From: Lagopus muta
Taxonomy: Eukaryota; Chordata; Aves; Galliformes; Phasianidae
Direction: 5' to 3'
Length of the DNA: 64,000 bases
Assembly: GCF_023343835.1 (NCBI RefSeq)
Contig: NC_064435.1
Location: 82,656,134-82,720,133, forward strand
How positions within the stretch are numbered: position 1 is the first letter of the stretch; the number at the start of each line of letters is the position of its first letter. The notes below the pieces were generated by a model that saw nothing but the letters and a program-made list of their open reading frames with translations, was not told the origin of the DNA and searched no databases. A program made the translations under genes and the position numbers. Shown here one piece after another: positions 48,147-60,090 of this stretch.

Positions 48147-51100
48147 GCCGAGCACAAATAAAGCGAAACTCAAAAAGAAGTATTTGGGCTGTCCGTGGTT
48201 AAAGCCGCTCCGTGCGAGGTGCGGCCGCCGGTGCTCAGGGAGCGGCCCTCGGCTGTGCCTCGTGTCCCCGCAGCTCCTCTGGGGCCGGCGGAGGCGCTGC
48301 GGGGTGGGTACGGGACAGCTCTTCTGGTGTCCGAGCCGGAGAAGCGGTAGAAATCTTGCAGAAGTTCTTCCAGATGCCAGCCCTGCTCTTCGGGTGAAGC
48401 GCGGTCCTGATGCGAAGGGCTCCGTGCTGGGAATTTCGGTGGGAATGCCTCTTAACTTATCATTTGAAGGAGCCCTGAACGCTAGCCCGTAATTAGAAGG
48501 GAGCAGCATAATTAGATTCAGCCTAATGTGGAGAGGGAAAATATTTCAGTTGGCAAGTGGCAGTTCCTTTTTAAGTGAGTTCCTGTGAAGCTCGAGCGTC
48601 TCAGCGCGGCGGCCGAGAGCCGGACAGGACTGCACATCGGGCACCTGCATGCAGTTCGTACCAGTATTAGTGTGTTGTTTCCTCACCCATAGCAATGATG
48701 TGTTGCTGCAGTGGGAAATGTATCCAGGCTAGCAGGGTGGTAGGTCTGTTTGGTAGCTCGGTACTGCCGTGTAGGTACATAGAGTAGGTTTAGTTTTGCT
48801 CCCTGGGCTGGGAGATTTCGGTATTCAGTGGAAATCCCTCTCTCCTGCCGTGCCCTCCGTGAATACGAACGTTCTTCGGGCAAGCGGAGCTGCTGCTGCT
48901 GACTCTCTCAATTGCCTTGGGGGCTTTGAGGACCTGTATGTGGAACGATGTCAGTTTGATAAGCGCGGTGGCTTTCTGTGAGCCATCCCCATTGTATTAC
49001 TGTGAGGTGCAGGGCAGCTCCTACAGGGGCTGATAACAGGGAGTGGGCATGAGGCGTTGGTGTGTAGCACCCTGCATAATGGGGCAGCTGGCGAGCAGTA
49101 TTAGACAGTAGACCTGGAAATATTTGGGTTTTGTTATTATTATTAGGGCATAAAAGCATCCGTACGACTCAGATCGGTTCTAATAATTTGGGTCTAGACA
49201 CTTATGTAACAGCAAGGAAAATTATTCCTGTGGCATAGTAGAGCAGCGCAATAGAAACACTGATTCCGAGTCTCAGGAAGTATGAATCAACTGCAGAAAT
49301 TTCTCATCGACTTCCAAGTTCCGAGTCATAAACTTTCGTGTCATTGAACGCGATTGTTTGTTACCAATGAGTTCACAGATTGACGGGTGGAAGCCAAACA
49401 ATGGCTCAGTTGTTTTCTGTTAGGTTCGAATAAGGTTCTGAAGAGCTTTGCCTGTGTCCAGCCTTGAAGAGTTGGCCTTCCATTACTGAGGTGACAGCTA
49501 CCAAAGTCATTTTTTCCTTCTTTTTTTCAATCAGAAGGGTGTATCTCCTTTAGTACTGCATCTGCTGCAGCACAGATATGGCCAGGCGAGTGCATCACCC
49601 GATAGCTGGAGGTTGTGCTTGGTTGTGTGGATTTATGAGGTGTGGGCAGTGTTTCCCCAAGGGTCTAACTTCAAGAAATGTGGGAAATTCACATTTTCTA
49701 GGATGATTCTCAGCACTTTGCTTTGAGAGACACCTGCTAAGTATCAGGTTCTATTACAAGTGAAGAGATGCACGAGATTCAAACCAGGTAATTTAGAGAA
49801 TAAATTTCATTTGTTGAGTTTCACACAAAAAAAGATCTTGATATAAAATACTAGTTACAGCAGGTAAACCTGCTTTCTACTATGGGAAGATGATCCCCAA
49901 GGCATCTATTTCAGGCATATCGCCTGGGATAAAGCACTCAGAAAACACATATTTCTGTCAGTTTCCCACTTAAGAGGGCTCAATATTGAACTCAGATAGA
50001 AACACGTGTTTTTGATCTCTCTCTTTAAGAGATATCAGGCCAGCCAGGATGTCTAAATTCTGTGCTGAGGTTTACAGCAGGGGCTGTGTTGCTGGGGCAG
50101 CACAGTGGATCAGACAATAACCCAGTGAAACTGTTCCTCTTCAGGAGCATCCTTGGATGAATGTAGACACTGGCATGGCTTGACACAGTACTACTGGGGA
50201 TAAAAAACTGTGTTAATGTTTCCTGTTTGTATTATATATCTTCCTCATGGCACTAGTAGGGTTCTTTCTCCTTTATCCTCTTGGAATGGCTTGGTGTTGG
50301 TGTGGACATCTCTCTTTGAGGGAGTGACGCTAGGCTGACAGCTAGACTCAGGCTAGTGTCTCTCTGTTCTACTTCTAGGGCTGTCTTAGTGAGGGATGTA
50401 CCAAGCTCCTTGCAGCAACCCTACTCTAAGCTCAGGACGATGAGGGCAAAGGTCTCACGCTTGGACCTGCAGGCTCGAGCTGGGGCTGTGGCTGTTCAGA
50501 CTCCCTTTGGTTTCCTTTGAATCCTCATGGCTAAAACAGAAAGGAGATGCTCTCCAGACCATATTTTGCTAGCTAGCGCCTTTAGAGAGCAGTGCATGCC
50601 ATGGGTAGCAGCAGAAAGAAGACCCTCAAAGGCTCTGTTACTTTAGATGTATTCGGAGTTACTCTCTGTATAACGAGAGGAACAGTGTGGATCGAGACAG
50701 GGAAGAATCTTATCTGTCCCTCATCCATGCAGGTCACTATGCTGGCATTCACGGTGGGAAGAAAATGTGTCCTTCTGCTAAGGGAAAAAGGGAATGCAGT
50801 AACAATCTTTGTGGATCTCTGGTATGGCCCAAATCTATAGCTAGCAGCAGCTAAACAGCAATGCCAGGAAAGTCTGAACTAATCCAAATTCCAGTGGCAA
50901 GCACTGTAGAAAGTGCACTTTTGATGCATGGTGCTAGGTCATTATTGTTATGTATTGTTCCTTCTTGCAGCAAACTACCAGCATGGATTCAGTGTATCTC
51001 TTTACTTTTGGGAGAAAAGGCTCTCTGCTTTCTCTCAAAACCCAAACCATCCCTCAAGCCCTTCTGCATGATTTGAGTTGTGACCGTGATGAAAAGTTTC

Positions 51101-52964
51101 TTGAATGTTGGAATCCCTAAAACCCAGGCAATCACAGTCTTCCCTGTATGGTTTCACATACCTGGGAGCAAGAGAGCTGCGTTTCACTGCCAGCCAGCCA
51201 GTGCATGGCTGGCTGTGCAAATACTCTCTCTCTCCTTGCCTGCAAAGCAGTAGCTTACGGATGTGGTGTCCTCTGAGCCATCTCTTCATCTTTTTTTGGC
51301 AGCAATCTCCTACCAGATTTACTTCTAGGAATAATCTTGCATAAATCCATGGCAAGCAACCACTTACACACAGTCACTATGGCTTTTCATAGGAAGGAAG
51401 CAGTGCTAAAGCACTCCAAATTCATTTATAAAACAGATCTTTTTTTTTCTTTTTTTTCTTTTGAGGCATCTGATTAGCCTACCTGTCTTTTTTTATTTCT
51501 GTGGTATCACACATGGCGTCAGGGGATATGGAATTTGGCAACAAAGATGTATCAGGGACATTGTATGATTGTAGCGACGGGACCACACCATTCATACTGT
51601 CATCCCATCTGTTTATACTCTTGGCCACATGTTGTAAAGGTCATGACATCTACTCACAGGGAATAACGGGAGTGTGTGATGCTGCGTATCTGGCTATGCT
51701 GCCAGCTGGCTGTGCAAAGCCTTGCTCTCGGCATGCAAACAGCATCCTCCACGTGTGTCTGGAGCAGGCCAGTATTAGAAATCACGGAGCTGATGATGGG
51801 AATGAGTTTACTGATGTCTGCCAAACCTAGTATGCTGGGTTTCGTCGCCAAGACGCATCCCAAGCATCGGAGATCAGCTTTATATTTGCTGCTCAACTGA
51901 TGCAGCCGAAGACCCTTTTGTATGTAATCCCCTTGAAGTTGTTGCTTGCTGGCTGTCTGCTGGTGTGGAGCTAAAGGATGACAGGATGAAAGAAAAGGCA
52001 AGTGGTCCTCCATCATCCTTTGATTGCCTTTTTAGAAGCCTTCAGCTTCTTCAGGCAGTGAATTTCAGGTCTTCCTGCTTTGCACAGGAGCCCTGACAGA
52101 TGTGTGGTTCCAAGAACAGCTGCTGATCAAGATGTACGGCATTGAAGTTAGTGGAGGGCCATGTTTGAGTGTCATCTGGACTCTCTAGAGCTAGGAACTC
52201 TTGTGAAAGCTTTTAATGGATTGAAAGTTTACACTATCCTAAATTTGTGTGAGAGGAAGAAAGAAAACAGTGATTGTAATTGGAAAAAGTGAGAATTCCC
52301 AGAGGGGTCTTGATTAATTCAAGACAAATTTTGTATGTATAAATTAATAGAAAGTTGTTTGTTGGAATACAAAACTAAGTGTGGATTTGTTTGTTGAAAA
52401 TCCGAAAGCAGCATTTCCCAGTTCTTTTCCCTGTGCTAGCAGCCTGCAACCAAACTATTTCTTCTAAAAAGGTGTTCTTTTCAAAGTTTCCCTTCAAGTG
52501 AATGTCTTGTCAGCAGGTAGATCCCTTGGAGAACTGCCGTGGATGCCCTGTGCTGAGCTCCTGGAGGGCATTTGTGCTGCCGCTTTCACTGAAGGGCTGC
52601 AGGTCTGTGCCAAGCCTGGCTGAGCCCATTGCAGTCTTGATGCTCCCTCTTGCAGTTTTGAATGTAAACTTTTAAGTGGTGTTTGTGATTTAGGAGGAAG
52701 GAAGGTGGTGTTTAGACTTTCCATGCTGTAGAGGCATGGTTCTCTTTAAGTCATCTTGCATCATTTCTAACTTGCGTGGCGCTAGAGGGAAGTATGAATT
52801 ACTTAAGACATAAACAGTCCCATTGTGTGTTTCTGCTGTTTCCCAGCAGTGGCACAGCAATGCTCCTAAGCAGAGTCCACCTACTAACTGTTTAGCATTT
52901 CCATTTGACTATTTATATAGTGATATTAAACAGAGAACAGACAATATACAGATATTCAGTAGCC

Positions 52965-53077
52965 ACCTGGGCATCATTCTAGGCACCCTGCTGTGGGTGT
53001 TGCTGCTAGAGCAAGAGTCAGACCAGCTGGACCCTGAGGGCCCTTCCATCCTCAGCCCTTCTGGGATTCTATGATCG
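52965..53077 (+). mobile_element. CR1 LINE 3' end fragment, forward orientation, in BMP6 intron 1
   Basis: CAGACCAGCTGGACCCTGAG, GGCCCTTCCATCCTCAGCCC and TTCTGGGATTCTATGAT match the CR1 3' end and tail in degraded form. Confidence 0.75.
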
Positions 53078-53559
53078 GTATGGATGGAAAAATGGCTCAT
53101 GGTTGAGAGATTCCCATTTGCTTTCAAAGGATCAGACCTGTGCATGGGAGACCACAGTTGAGGTCCAGTCTTTGTGTGAACAGTTCAGAGGATGACATTG
53201 GGTCATACCGAGATTTCCCATTTGATGTGTGGAGAGAGCATTTTGGGCTGTGATGCCCTAGGCAGTGAGTTCTCTTTCAACCTTTCTTGTGCCAGGGAAC
53301 TCCTTGATCCCGCGCCTTGCAATTGGGGCTGGTTCCCGGTGGCTTTGGGGACAGCACAGGGACACAGCTACTGCAGGAACCGTGCAGGGGAAAGAAGGCT
53401 TGCATTTACTGAGATGAGCCCTACTGGGATTGCAGGGGTCATGCTGGAGTTTGATTTATAAAACTGACTTCAGACTGCAGCCAGCATTTCCTGAACTCTA
53501 AGCTCAGCTCTCAAGGCAGGAGATGGCTGTGATGGGTTTTTAGGCTGTGTTGTGGGCTG

Positions 53560-53640
53560 GTTTTTTTTTGTTTTCTTGTTTTTTTTTTCTTTTTCTTTTT
53601 TTTGTTTGTTGTTGTTTTTGTTGTTTTTTTTTTTCCTTTT
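53560..53640 (+). repeat. T-rich tract with TTG and TTC interruptions
   Basis: About 80 bases are almost all T, with scattered G and C. The Lys/Asn-rich minus-strand open frame over it (53,470-53,775) is an artefact. Confidence 0.9.
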
Positions 53641-54982
53641 TGAGACATCATGAGATGATTTTTGTTGTATTTTTAAGGGCACAAAGATTTTGACAGAGCT
53701 GCCCGTAGCTTTTTTTTTTTTAAAGGTTGCAGTGTTGATCACAGCACAATGACAGAATTGAATCAGTGGCAGCAACAGTGCGAATTTTTTGGCAAAAAAA
53801 AGTATAATGTAGACAGAGCCGAAGTGTTCTGCTAACTAAAACAGTAGCTGTATTTTAAGAGAGCTAGACATGACTGTTTTGATCCAATGTGGTGTTAATC
53901 ACAAGAATACATAACTGCTTTCCTATGAACTTCCCCTTAAAAATATCCAGTGATATCACCTGGTGTTTTGCGCGAATGCTCAGTATAACCAGAATTTAGA
54001 ATAGCTGGCTCCATGCAAACTTGGAATATTCATAGGTCAAATATTAGTGTACAAATGAAAACATTTTGAAAATGAAAACAGAAGCACAGTATTTGAAATA
54101 TTCTCTGAGTGCAGATGTACTTCATGGCTTGAATAGCAAATTAATTACAAATTAATCGGGACACTTAGCACTTTTTCAGAAGAAGTCAAATTTCCTGATA
54201 ATAAATGAGAGTGTTTTTCAAGCAGTATTCCAAAGATGTGTTATTCCATATACTTCAGTGGTCGTTTGTAGTGAGAAAGACTCGGGGATCAGCTGTTTGA
54301 AGCTTTCATGTAAACAAGATGAATTTGATCAAACCAAAATCTTAATGAGAGCAAATGGAGAGCCACGTTTTTATTTATCAGGTGTGGGCTGTTAAATATG
54401 CTGTGTTGCAGAGACAATATTCTTATCTTGTCATTTACTGCATTCCATGTGGCTGGTGTGTATGGTGAAGGTATTAGACACTGTGTTTGTGTAAAGGTGT
54501 AAGGGGTGACATAATGTCTATTGAAGCGTAGTCATTTTGCTTCACACCAGGCAACAAGGAGCATGTAAAAATGAGAACAGATTAAAGCTTGTGGGCAGAT
54601 TGGGATATCCATACCTGTAAGCAAAGAGGTGATGGTGAAAAGGGTCTGTAGTTTTTGTCTGAAATGGAGGTGCTGTATTTCATCATCGTGATTGCTTGAG
54701 ATGAATCAGGGAGAGTAGAACTGTCAGCTGTCAGCCCCTGTCATTTACTGGGAGTAAAATTGTCCAAATGAGTTGGAAAAAATGCTGAACTCTTAACAAG
54801 CATATACAAAATGCATAGTATTTTTCTACCTCCATCTTCATGAACACTGTAATAAAAGCTGTTTAGACGTGAACGCTTACTGTAGCCTAAATTCTGTACT
54901 TTTCAAACCTTGATAAAAGAAGGGTAATAAGGGGAATAAAGAAGTGGTTGAGGCTTTAATTCTGCTTAAGCACAGTTGAGGT

Positions 54983-55265
54983 GGATTCTGAGAATGATTT
55001 GTACTGGAAGAGACCTCAGAGCTCAATCAGTTCTAGTCCCCCTGCTGTGGGCATTGTTGACACCTGCTAGATCAGGCTGTTCAGTGCCCCATTTAAGTCC
55101 CAGTTGAACAACTCCAGAGATGGGGCATCCTCAGCTTCTCTGGGCAACCTGCTCCAGTATCTCACTACCCTACTGTGAAACATTTCTTCCTTATATGCAA
55201 AGCAGATTTGTGTTAAAATACCTGTTCTTCCATCATGATGCCAAAACCGGTTCCTCATTGTGCTT
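54983..55265 (-). mobile_element. CR1 LINE 3' portion, reverse orientation, in BMP6 intron 1
   Basis: TACTGGAAGAGACCTCAGAG, GAACAACTCCAGAGATGGGG, CTCTGGGCAACCTGCTCCAG and TGAAACATTTCTTCCTTATA follow the reverse complement of the CR1 3' region. The right boundary fades past about 55,250. Confidence 0.9.
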
Positions 55266-56124
55266 GCATGCAAGCAGTGAGAGGCTCCAACTCCTCTACT
55301 AACTTCCCTCTGACCTTGCTTGCCTTGCCAGGGTCCAGTTTGGTTCCCTGGGGATCTCAGATGGAGGTGCCACACACTGAGGGGGATGTGGGGCCTCACA
55401 CTGCAAAGGGTCAGTGTACAGGTCCCTTTTGCACCTGAGAACTAGGGATCAAAACTTCATCTCAGGCATGTCTCTGTGGGCTAGTGAGGGATGCTGAGCA
55501 GTGTTACACCAGGCCGGACTTGCAAAATCTCAATAACAGATGTGAAGATCCAGAATATCCTGAGTCCCAGTTATATACGTGAGTAAGAAAAGATGCATGC
55601 TCATTTCTAAGTATCAGCTTTATAATGAACAGACAGAATTGATTTGGTAGTGGCTCCTGTTACGAAATATGCATTTGTCATGGCAGAGCACACGTCAGCT
55701 GTACACAATTTTTAGTGCTAAATGGTGGGAGCATAGTTCTAAAATTTAAGCTGAGTATGTAATTTGTATCTGCGCAAAGTTTTGGTCTGCAAGTCCGAAG
55801 TTCAGGTGCCTGATTGAAACAATGCACTCTGGAGAATAAACCCTTCATTGTAGAAAAGCAGCAATCTCTCTTGCCCACAAACCATCATCCTGAGACCACA
55901 TTTCAGGCGTGTAGCCCCTTTTATTTAATTACTGTAACATCAAACGTTCTCTACATGAAAGGGACCAAGCAGTGGCTATGCAAGATAATGGCTTGTTTAT
56001 AAAAATAATTTAAACAGCATATGAGAAGGATAAACATGCGTGTCCTGCCAAAATTTCACTGTATGTTCTGCAAGCTTTAGTGATTGTGAATCTCTTGGCT
56101 TGCCCTTTCAGTGCCTTTAAAAAA

Positions 56125-56213
56125 AAATAAAATTCCTCTCCTCCTCCCCCCCTTCCCCACAAAAAAAAAAGAGAGGGAGAGAGTGAAGAAAGAAAGGAGG
56201 CAAAAAAAAAAAA
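56125..56213 (+). repeat. Low-complexity A-rich and purine tract
   Basis: Poly-A runs, a CT-rich block and a GA-rich block follow each other within 90 bases. Confidence 0.85.
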
Positions 56214-56487
56214 GTTCTCATATGTAAGGAAGTTCCTACTTATGCTATGGAAGATAGCTGGAGAGAAAATACATATACTTTACACAGGGCAAGAGATATT
56301 TTCGCTTTGAGATGTCTGTGTTTCGTCTCTTGCATATGATGGTTTTTACACTTTAATGACTGTAGCAGCCGTCCTCTCCAAAAATGTTCCATTCTGCAGG
56401 ATGTGGAGGGCTCCTCGTCTGTTCAACAATGCAAGGATATGACTCTATCTTTTATCCAGGCCCTGAAAACACTTCATAAGCATTGAA

Positions 56488-56563
56488 TTGCTTATGGGGT
56501 TTGGAACTAGATGATCTTTGAGGTCCCTTCTAGCCCAAGCCATTTGATGACTCTGTGAAATCT
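56488..56563 (+). mobile_element. CR1 LINE 3' end fragment, forward orientation, in BMP6 intron 1
   Basis: GGAACTAGATGATCTTTGAG, GTCCCTTCTAGCCCAAGCCA and a decayed tail TTTGATGACTCTGTGAA mark a short CR1 3' end. Confidence 0.8.
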
Positions 56564-59044
56564 TACAGCACGCTCTGACTAAATTTAATGGCCATTCAAA
56601 TCATTTTCTGAATGTCTGGACTGAAGCTCAGAGGGCATGACCAGGCCTGGGGGCTGTGATGAGGTCTATGAGGTTATTGCTGTGATCTAACCACAAAACT
56701 ACATCACTGGCCTGGCAGGCCTCCAAGCAGCTCACACGGTGCACTCTTACTTGGCAAACCGCATCCTACCTCAGGTTCCTTGGGTATCAGTCTGATGGAG
56801 ACCACAGTTTCTTGCTCTGAGTGCATTTTGTCCCTTCCTGACAGTAAAACTTCTTCACTGGCATTGCCTGATTTTCTGTGGGCACCCTCCATTAGGGGAA
56901 TGGCCTCTCATCTGTGCGTGTGTTGGTATCACCTCCTGCCTTTGTGCGTGCTGTCTGAACCCAAATATTCACCATGGCCATTCAGCATGTCTACTATTTG
57001 CCCTGTCCCATGGGAGCACATGGGATGTGGCAGAGGTGGCCTTATGTGGCAGCTGGGCCACCCTGAACCAGACCAGGAAGGGAAAGATTTGAGGACACCT
57101 TGCTCTGAGTTCTCCCCGCTTTTGAGGGCTTTCTTAATGGATACCAATGTCTGGGAAGCTAAGATTAGGTTTGAATGTGGTTCTATTTTGTAGTTGAATC
57201 TGTTTTGCAAGTAGCTCTTTTTTTATCTGTGTGTTGAAGCTCTGCAATTGCATATGCTGGCATCCAAGAAGTGTTGAATGGGGAAGGTGAAAGAGGCCAC
57301 AGACACGTTTTTCTCTTGAAACTGTTGTGGAGCCAATAAAAGGTTTGGTTAGCTTTTGGTAACGGGAAGGCAGTGAAAGGGGTGTGCTTAGGTTAAGTGG
57401 TATTCAGGTTGCAGGGAGGCTAAAAGTATGTGTTCTGAGTTAGCTGATAGTTTTGTTAAGGAACTCTGAAAAAAAAATGCACTGTAATGGCTGAAGCTCT
57501 TATAATGACTTCTTTATGTTGCAGGAGCTATTGGCATTGGGTCCGTCTGATGCTTTTGCTATCACTAGTCTCAGTAAAAACAATTTTATAGGGTCCCAAA
57601 ACATTCTGTTGCTTCTGGCATCTGTTGAGCTGGCAGCTTGGCTTCGCTGGGGCTTGAAGAGATAGTTCATTAACTCGTGGCACTTTCCAGAATAAACATG
57701 GCAAACCTCCTCTGAAATAACAGACGGTAAATCCTCCTTGTCACTCAAGACTGCACGTTTGTCTTCGGAAAGGGGCAGTGAAAGAAGCTGTCCATCTCCT
57801 AATGAATGAGAAAATAAATAGCAGATGAATTGTGCATTGTGTCATACTTGACATGGCAAGGCTTCGGGTAGAATAACAACAAACTTTCCCTCCTGTGCTT
57901 TGCCTGTTAAATATGGACCTAAACTAAGCAGACCCACCAGGCAGTCTATCGGACAGCACAAATATTGCAGCTCTCTGGCAGATCTCCGGTGGGAACTGCA
58001 GCCTGATTAACCTCTGCTGTGGGCTTGCTATCTTAATCCCCCGTGCTTCAAGTCATTTAGGAGGGTGGATTCCAGCATCTCTTCACTTTGGGGACCAGGC
58101 TCCCTCATTTTTTGACACTACAAGGTTTTGAGGTTGTTGCAAGGCTGCGTTGCTCAGAGTGCACAGATGTTTTGCGAAGCTTGTTATTTTCTATGTTGGA
58201 GGTTATGAGTCAGATTGCTGTTACCAAAATGTTTATGTGAAATCATTTCTGAGTCATATATTTGCATCATATACAACCTGTCTGACAATCAAAACATTCA
58301 GTGCTCAGCTAATGATTATACTAAGTTTTCCAATGCTCTGCTCCAACATAACATAATTACACTGCAAAGTGCAATATATTACTTTGACAGGGTTCTTCAC
58401 ATGTCTTGTGATGTCAGAACATCCCAATTGCTATTATTGGAATTATCAGATAAATATGTACTTTGTTGCATGCAGCAAAGTTAAAAATAGGAGATGCAGT
58501 CCCTTAGAAATGGAATGCTCCTCAACTGTGTTTCCCAAAAATGTGTTTTTTCAGTTCCCAAGAAAATAAGAAAATCAAGTTTCATAGTGCTTTAAACTTC
58601 TTTCTGTCCAGAGGGGTGCCCATGAGGGTGGTGGTGAACTAATGAACAGTAGTGAACATTTGCGTGGAGAAATTGTTTGAATACCAGGATTTCAGCAGCT
58701 GCTTGGAAGGCTGTTTGGGAGTTTCTGTATAACTCAGTTTATAAGATGGGACTGGAGTGTTTGTAGCAGAGTGGAAGACATAAACAGTCTGTAAACTACA
58801 ACTTGATGCATGCTGTGTTTATATGTTGTGTAAATTCTAGCATAAATAGGGGTCACTTGCAAGAATTAGGGCAAAGATTTAAAATTACATTTACCTGCAT
58901 GAGTCTTAGAGCTAGTGCAGGACTATTCATTTGCACGTCCCAGTGAGTCCAGCAACTCCTCCTTAAGTATTTATTGTAAAATGGGGTAGGAGAAAATCTG
59001 GTGACCTACCATGAAGTGATAGCATTGGTGGTCAAAGGAAGGGA

Positions 59045-59542
59045 AAACTGATGTTGTCTACCACGTTTGACGTGGTCCTGCACCACATCTGTATCTCTAA
59101 TTTGCAGCAATATGGGTTCAAAGGGTGGACTATTCGATGGATAAGAAATCTGTTGGATTGTCACTGCTAGAGGGTTGTCGATGGTTCTGTGTTCGGGACC
59201 TGTAATCTTTAACATCTTTATCAATGACATAGATGATGGGGTCAAACACACCTCAGCAAGTTTGCTGATGACATCAAGCTGAGCAGTGCAGTTAATAGAT
59301 AGAAGGAAGGGATGCCATCTAAAGGGACCTGAACAAGCATACAGATTGTGAGGAAAAACTCCTCGAGAGCAGCTGTGTGGAGAAGGACATGGGAGCCCTG
59401 GTGGATGAAAAGCTGGACATGAGCCAGCAGTGTGTGCTTGGAGCCAGGAAGGCCAGCAGTATCCTGGGCTGCATCAGGGGAGCTGGAACTGGATGATCTT
59501 TGACGTCTCCTCCAACCCAAGGCATTGTATGACTGTATAAAG
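59045..59542 (+). mobile_element. CR1 LINE ORF2 3' part with internal deletion, forward orientation, in BMP6 intron 1
   Basis: ATCTTTATCAATGACATAGA and TTTGCTGATGACATCAAGCT (59,213-59,279) are the CR1 reverse transcriptase segment around the FADD box. GAGAAGGACATGGGAGCCCT and CTGGTGGATGAAAAGCTGGA follow (the EKDLG and LVD region). The sequence then jumps from GCATCAGGGG directly to the 3' end (GGAACTGGATGATCTTTGAC, TCCTCCAACCCAAGGCATTG), so a large part between them is missing. Frame breaks make it inactive. Confidence 0.88.
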
Positions 59543-60075
59543 ACTAAAGGACTCCCTGAACTCTGTGAGAAGAAAACTGTCAAGGAGATTAAAAATACAC
59601 AGGGGCTGAGGGCTGCATGTTTATTTGGTTTTAAGTAATTTTTTGCTACTAAACGTGGATTTTGAAATGGGAAATTATTTTAGGACTGTCTCATCTGGAG
59701 TTTGGCTTACAGTCCTTCGGAAGTGGCTTTGAGAGCTCAGATACCAGTGTGAAGGGCACGGGCAGATCCCTTTAAGTACAAAGTACCATCAGATGTCATC
59801 ACTTTCACTGAACTGGCTCATTGCATGATGGGTTACGATGACATTCTTTACATTTGCAGCGAAAAAGCATGGACAGTATAGCAGTGGACTTCCCTGACTA
59901 CATGTGTCTGAACCATGCTTAGTTGGCAGCTTGCATTTGGAACAGTAAGAAGCTTCCCCATGCTGTATTTGCGAACAGTTCCTTTGCTTATCCACTCTCC
60001 TTGGCCAGCTTTTGTGGCAAATACATAATTGGACTATGAGGACTAATATATTGTGAAGTGTAGTGGAAAATGGAA

Positions 60076-60090
60076 AAAAAAAAAAAAACT
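60076..60090 (+). repeat. Short poly-A run
   Basis: An A homopolymer of about 15 bases lies in intron 1. Confidence 0.8.

Larger units (their letters stand above)
47075..48440. promoter_or_regulatory. BMP6: CpG island spanning the BMP6 promoter, leader and exon 1
   Basis: GC and CpG density rise abruptly at about 47,075 and fall off at about 48,440; a smaller CpG cluster follows at 48,592-48,640. GC-box cores (CCGCCCC or close variants) occur near 47,208-47,218, 47,246-47,256 and 47,265-47,277, and the reverse GGGGGCGG near 47,518-47,527. I see no convincing TATA box, so dispersed CpG-island initiation is likely. The transcription start cannot be fixed from sequence. Several long open frames on both strands here are by-products of high GC, not genes. 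Confidence 0.85.

Noticed and set aside
47749-48157. Alternative + and - frames over BMP6 exon 1 (131 and 129 codons)
   Set aside because: They are shadows of the BMP6 coding frame; only the 47,726 frame has family motifs and the correct donor phase.
52779-52792. Possible CTCF motif GCGCTAGAGGGAAG in BMP6 intron 1
   Set aside because: About 11 of 14 matches; the central TAGAGGG is good, but the flanks are weak.
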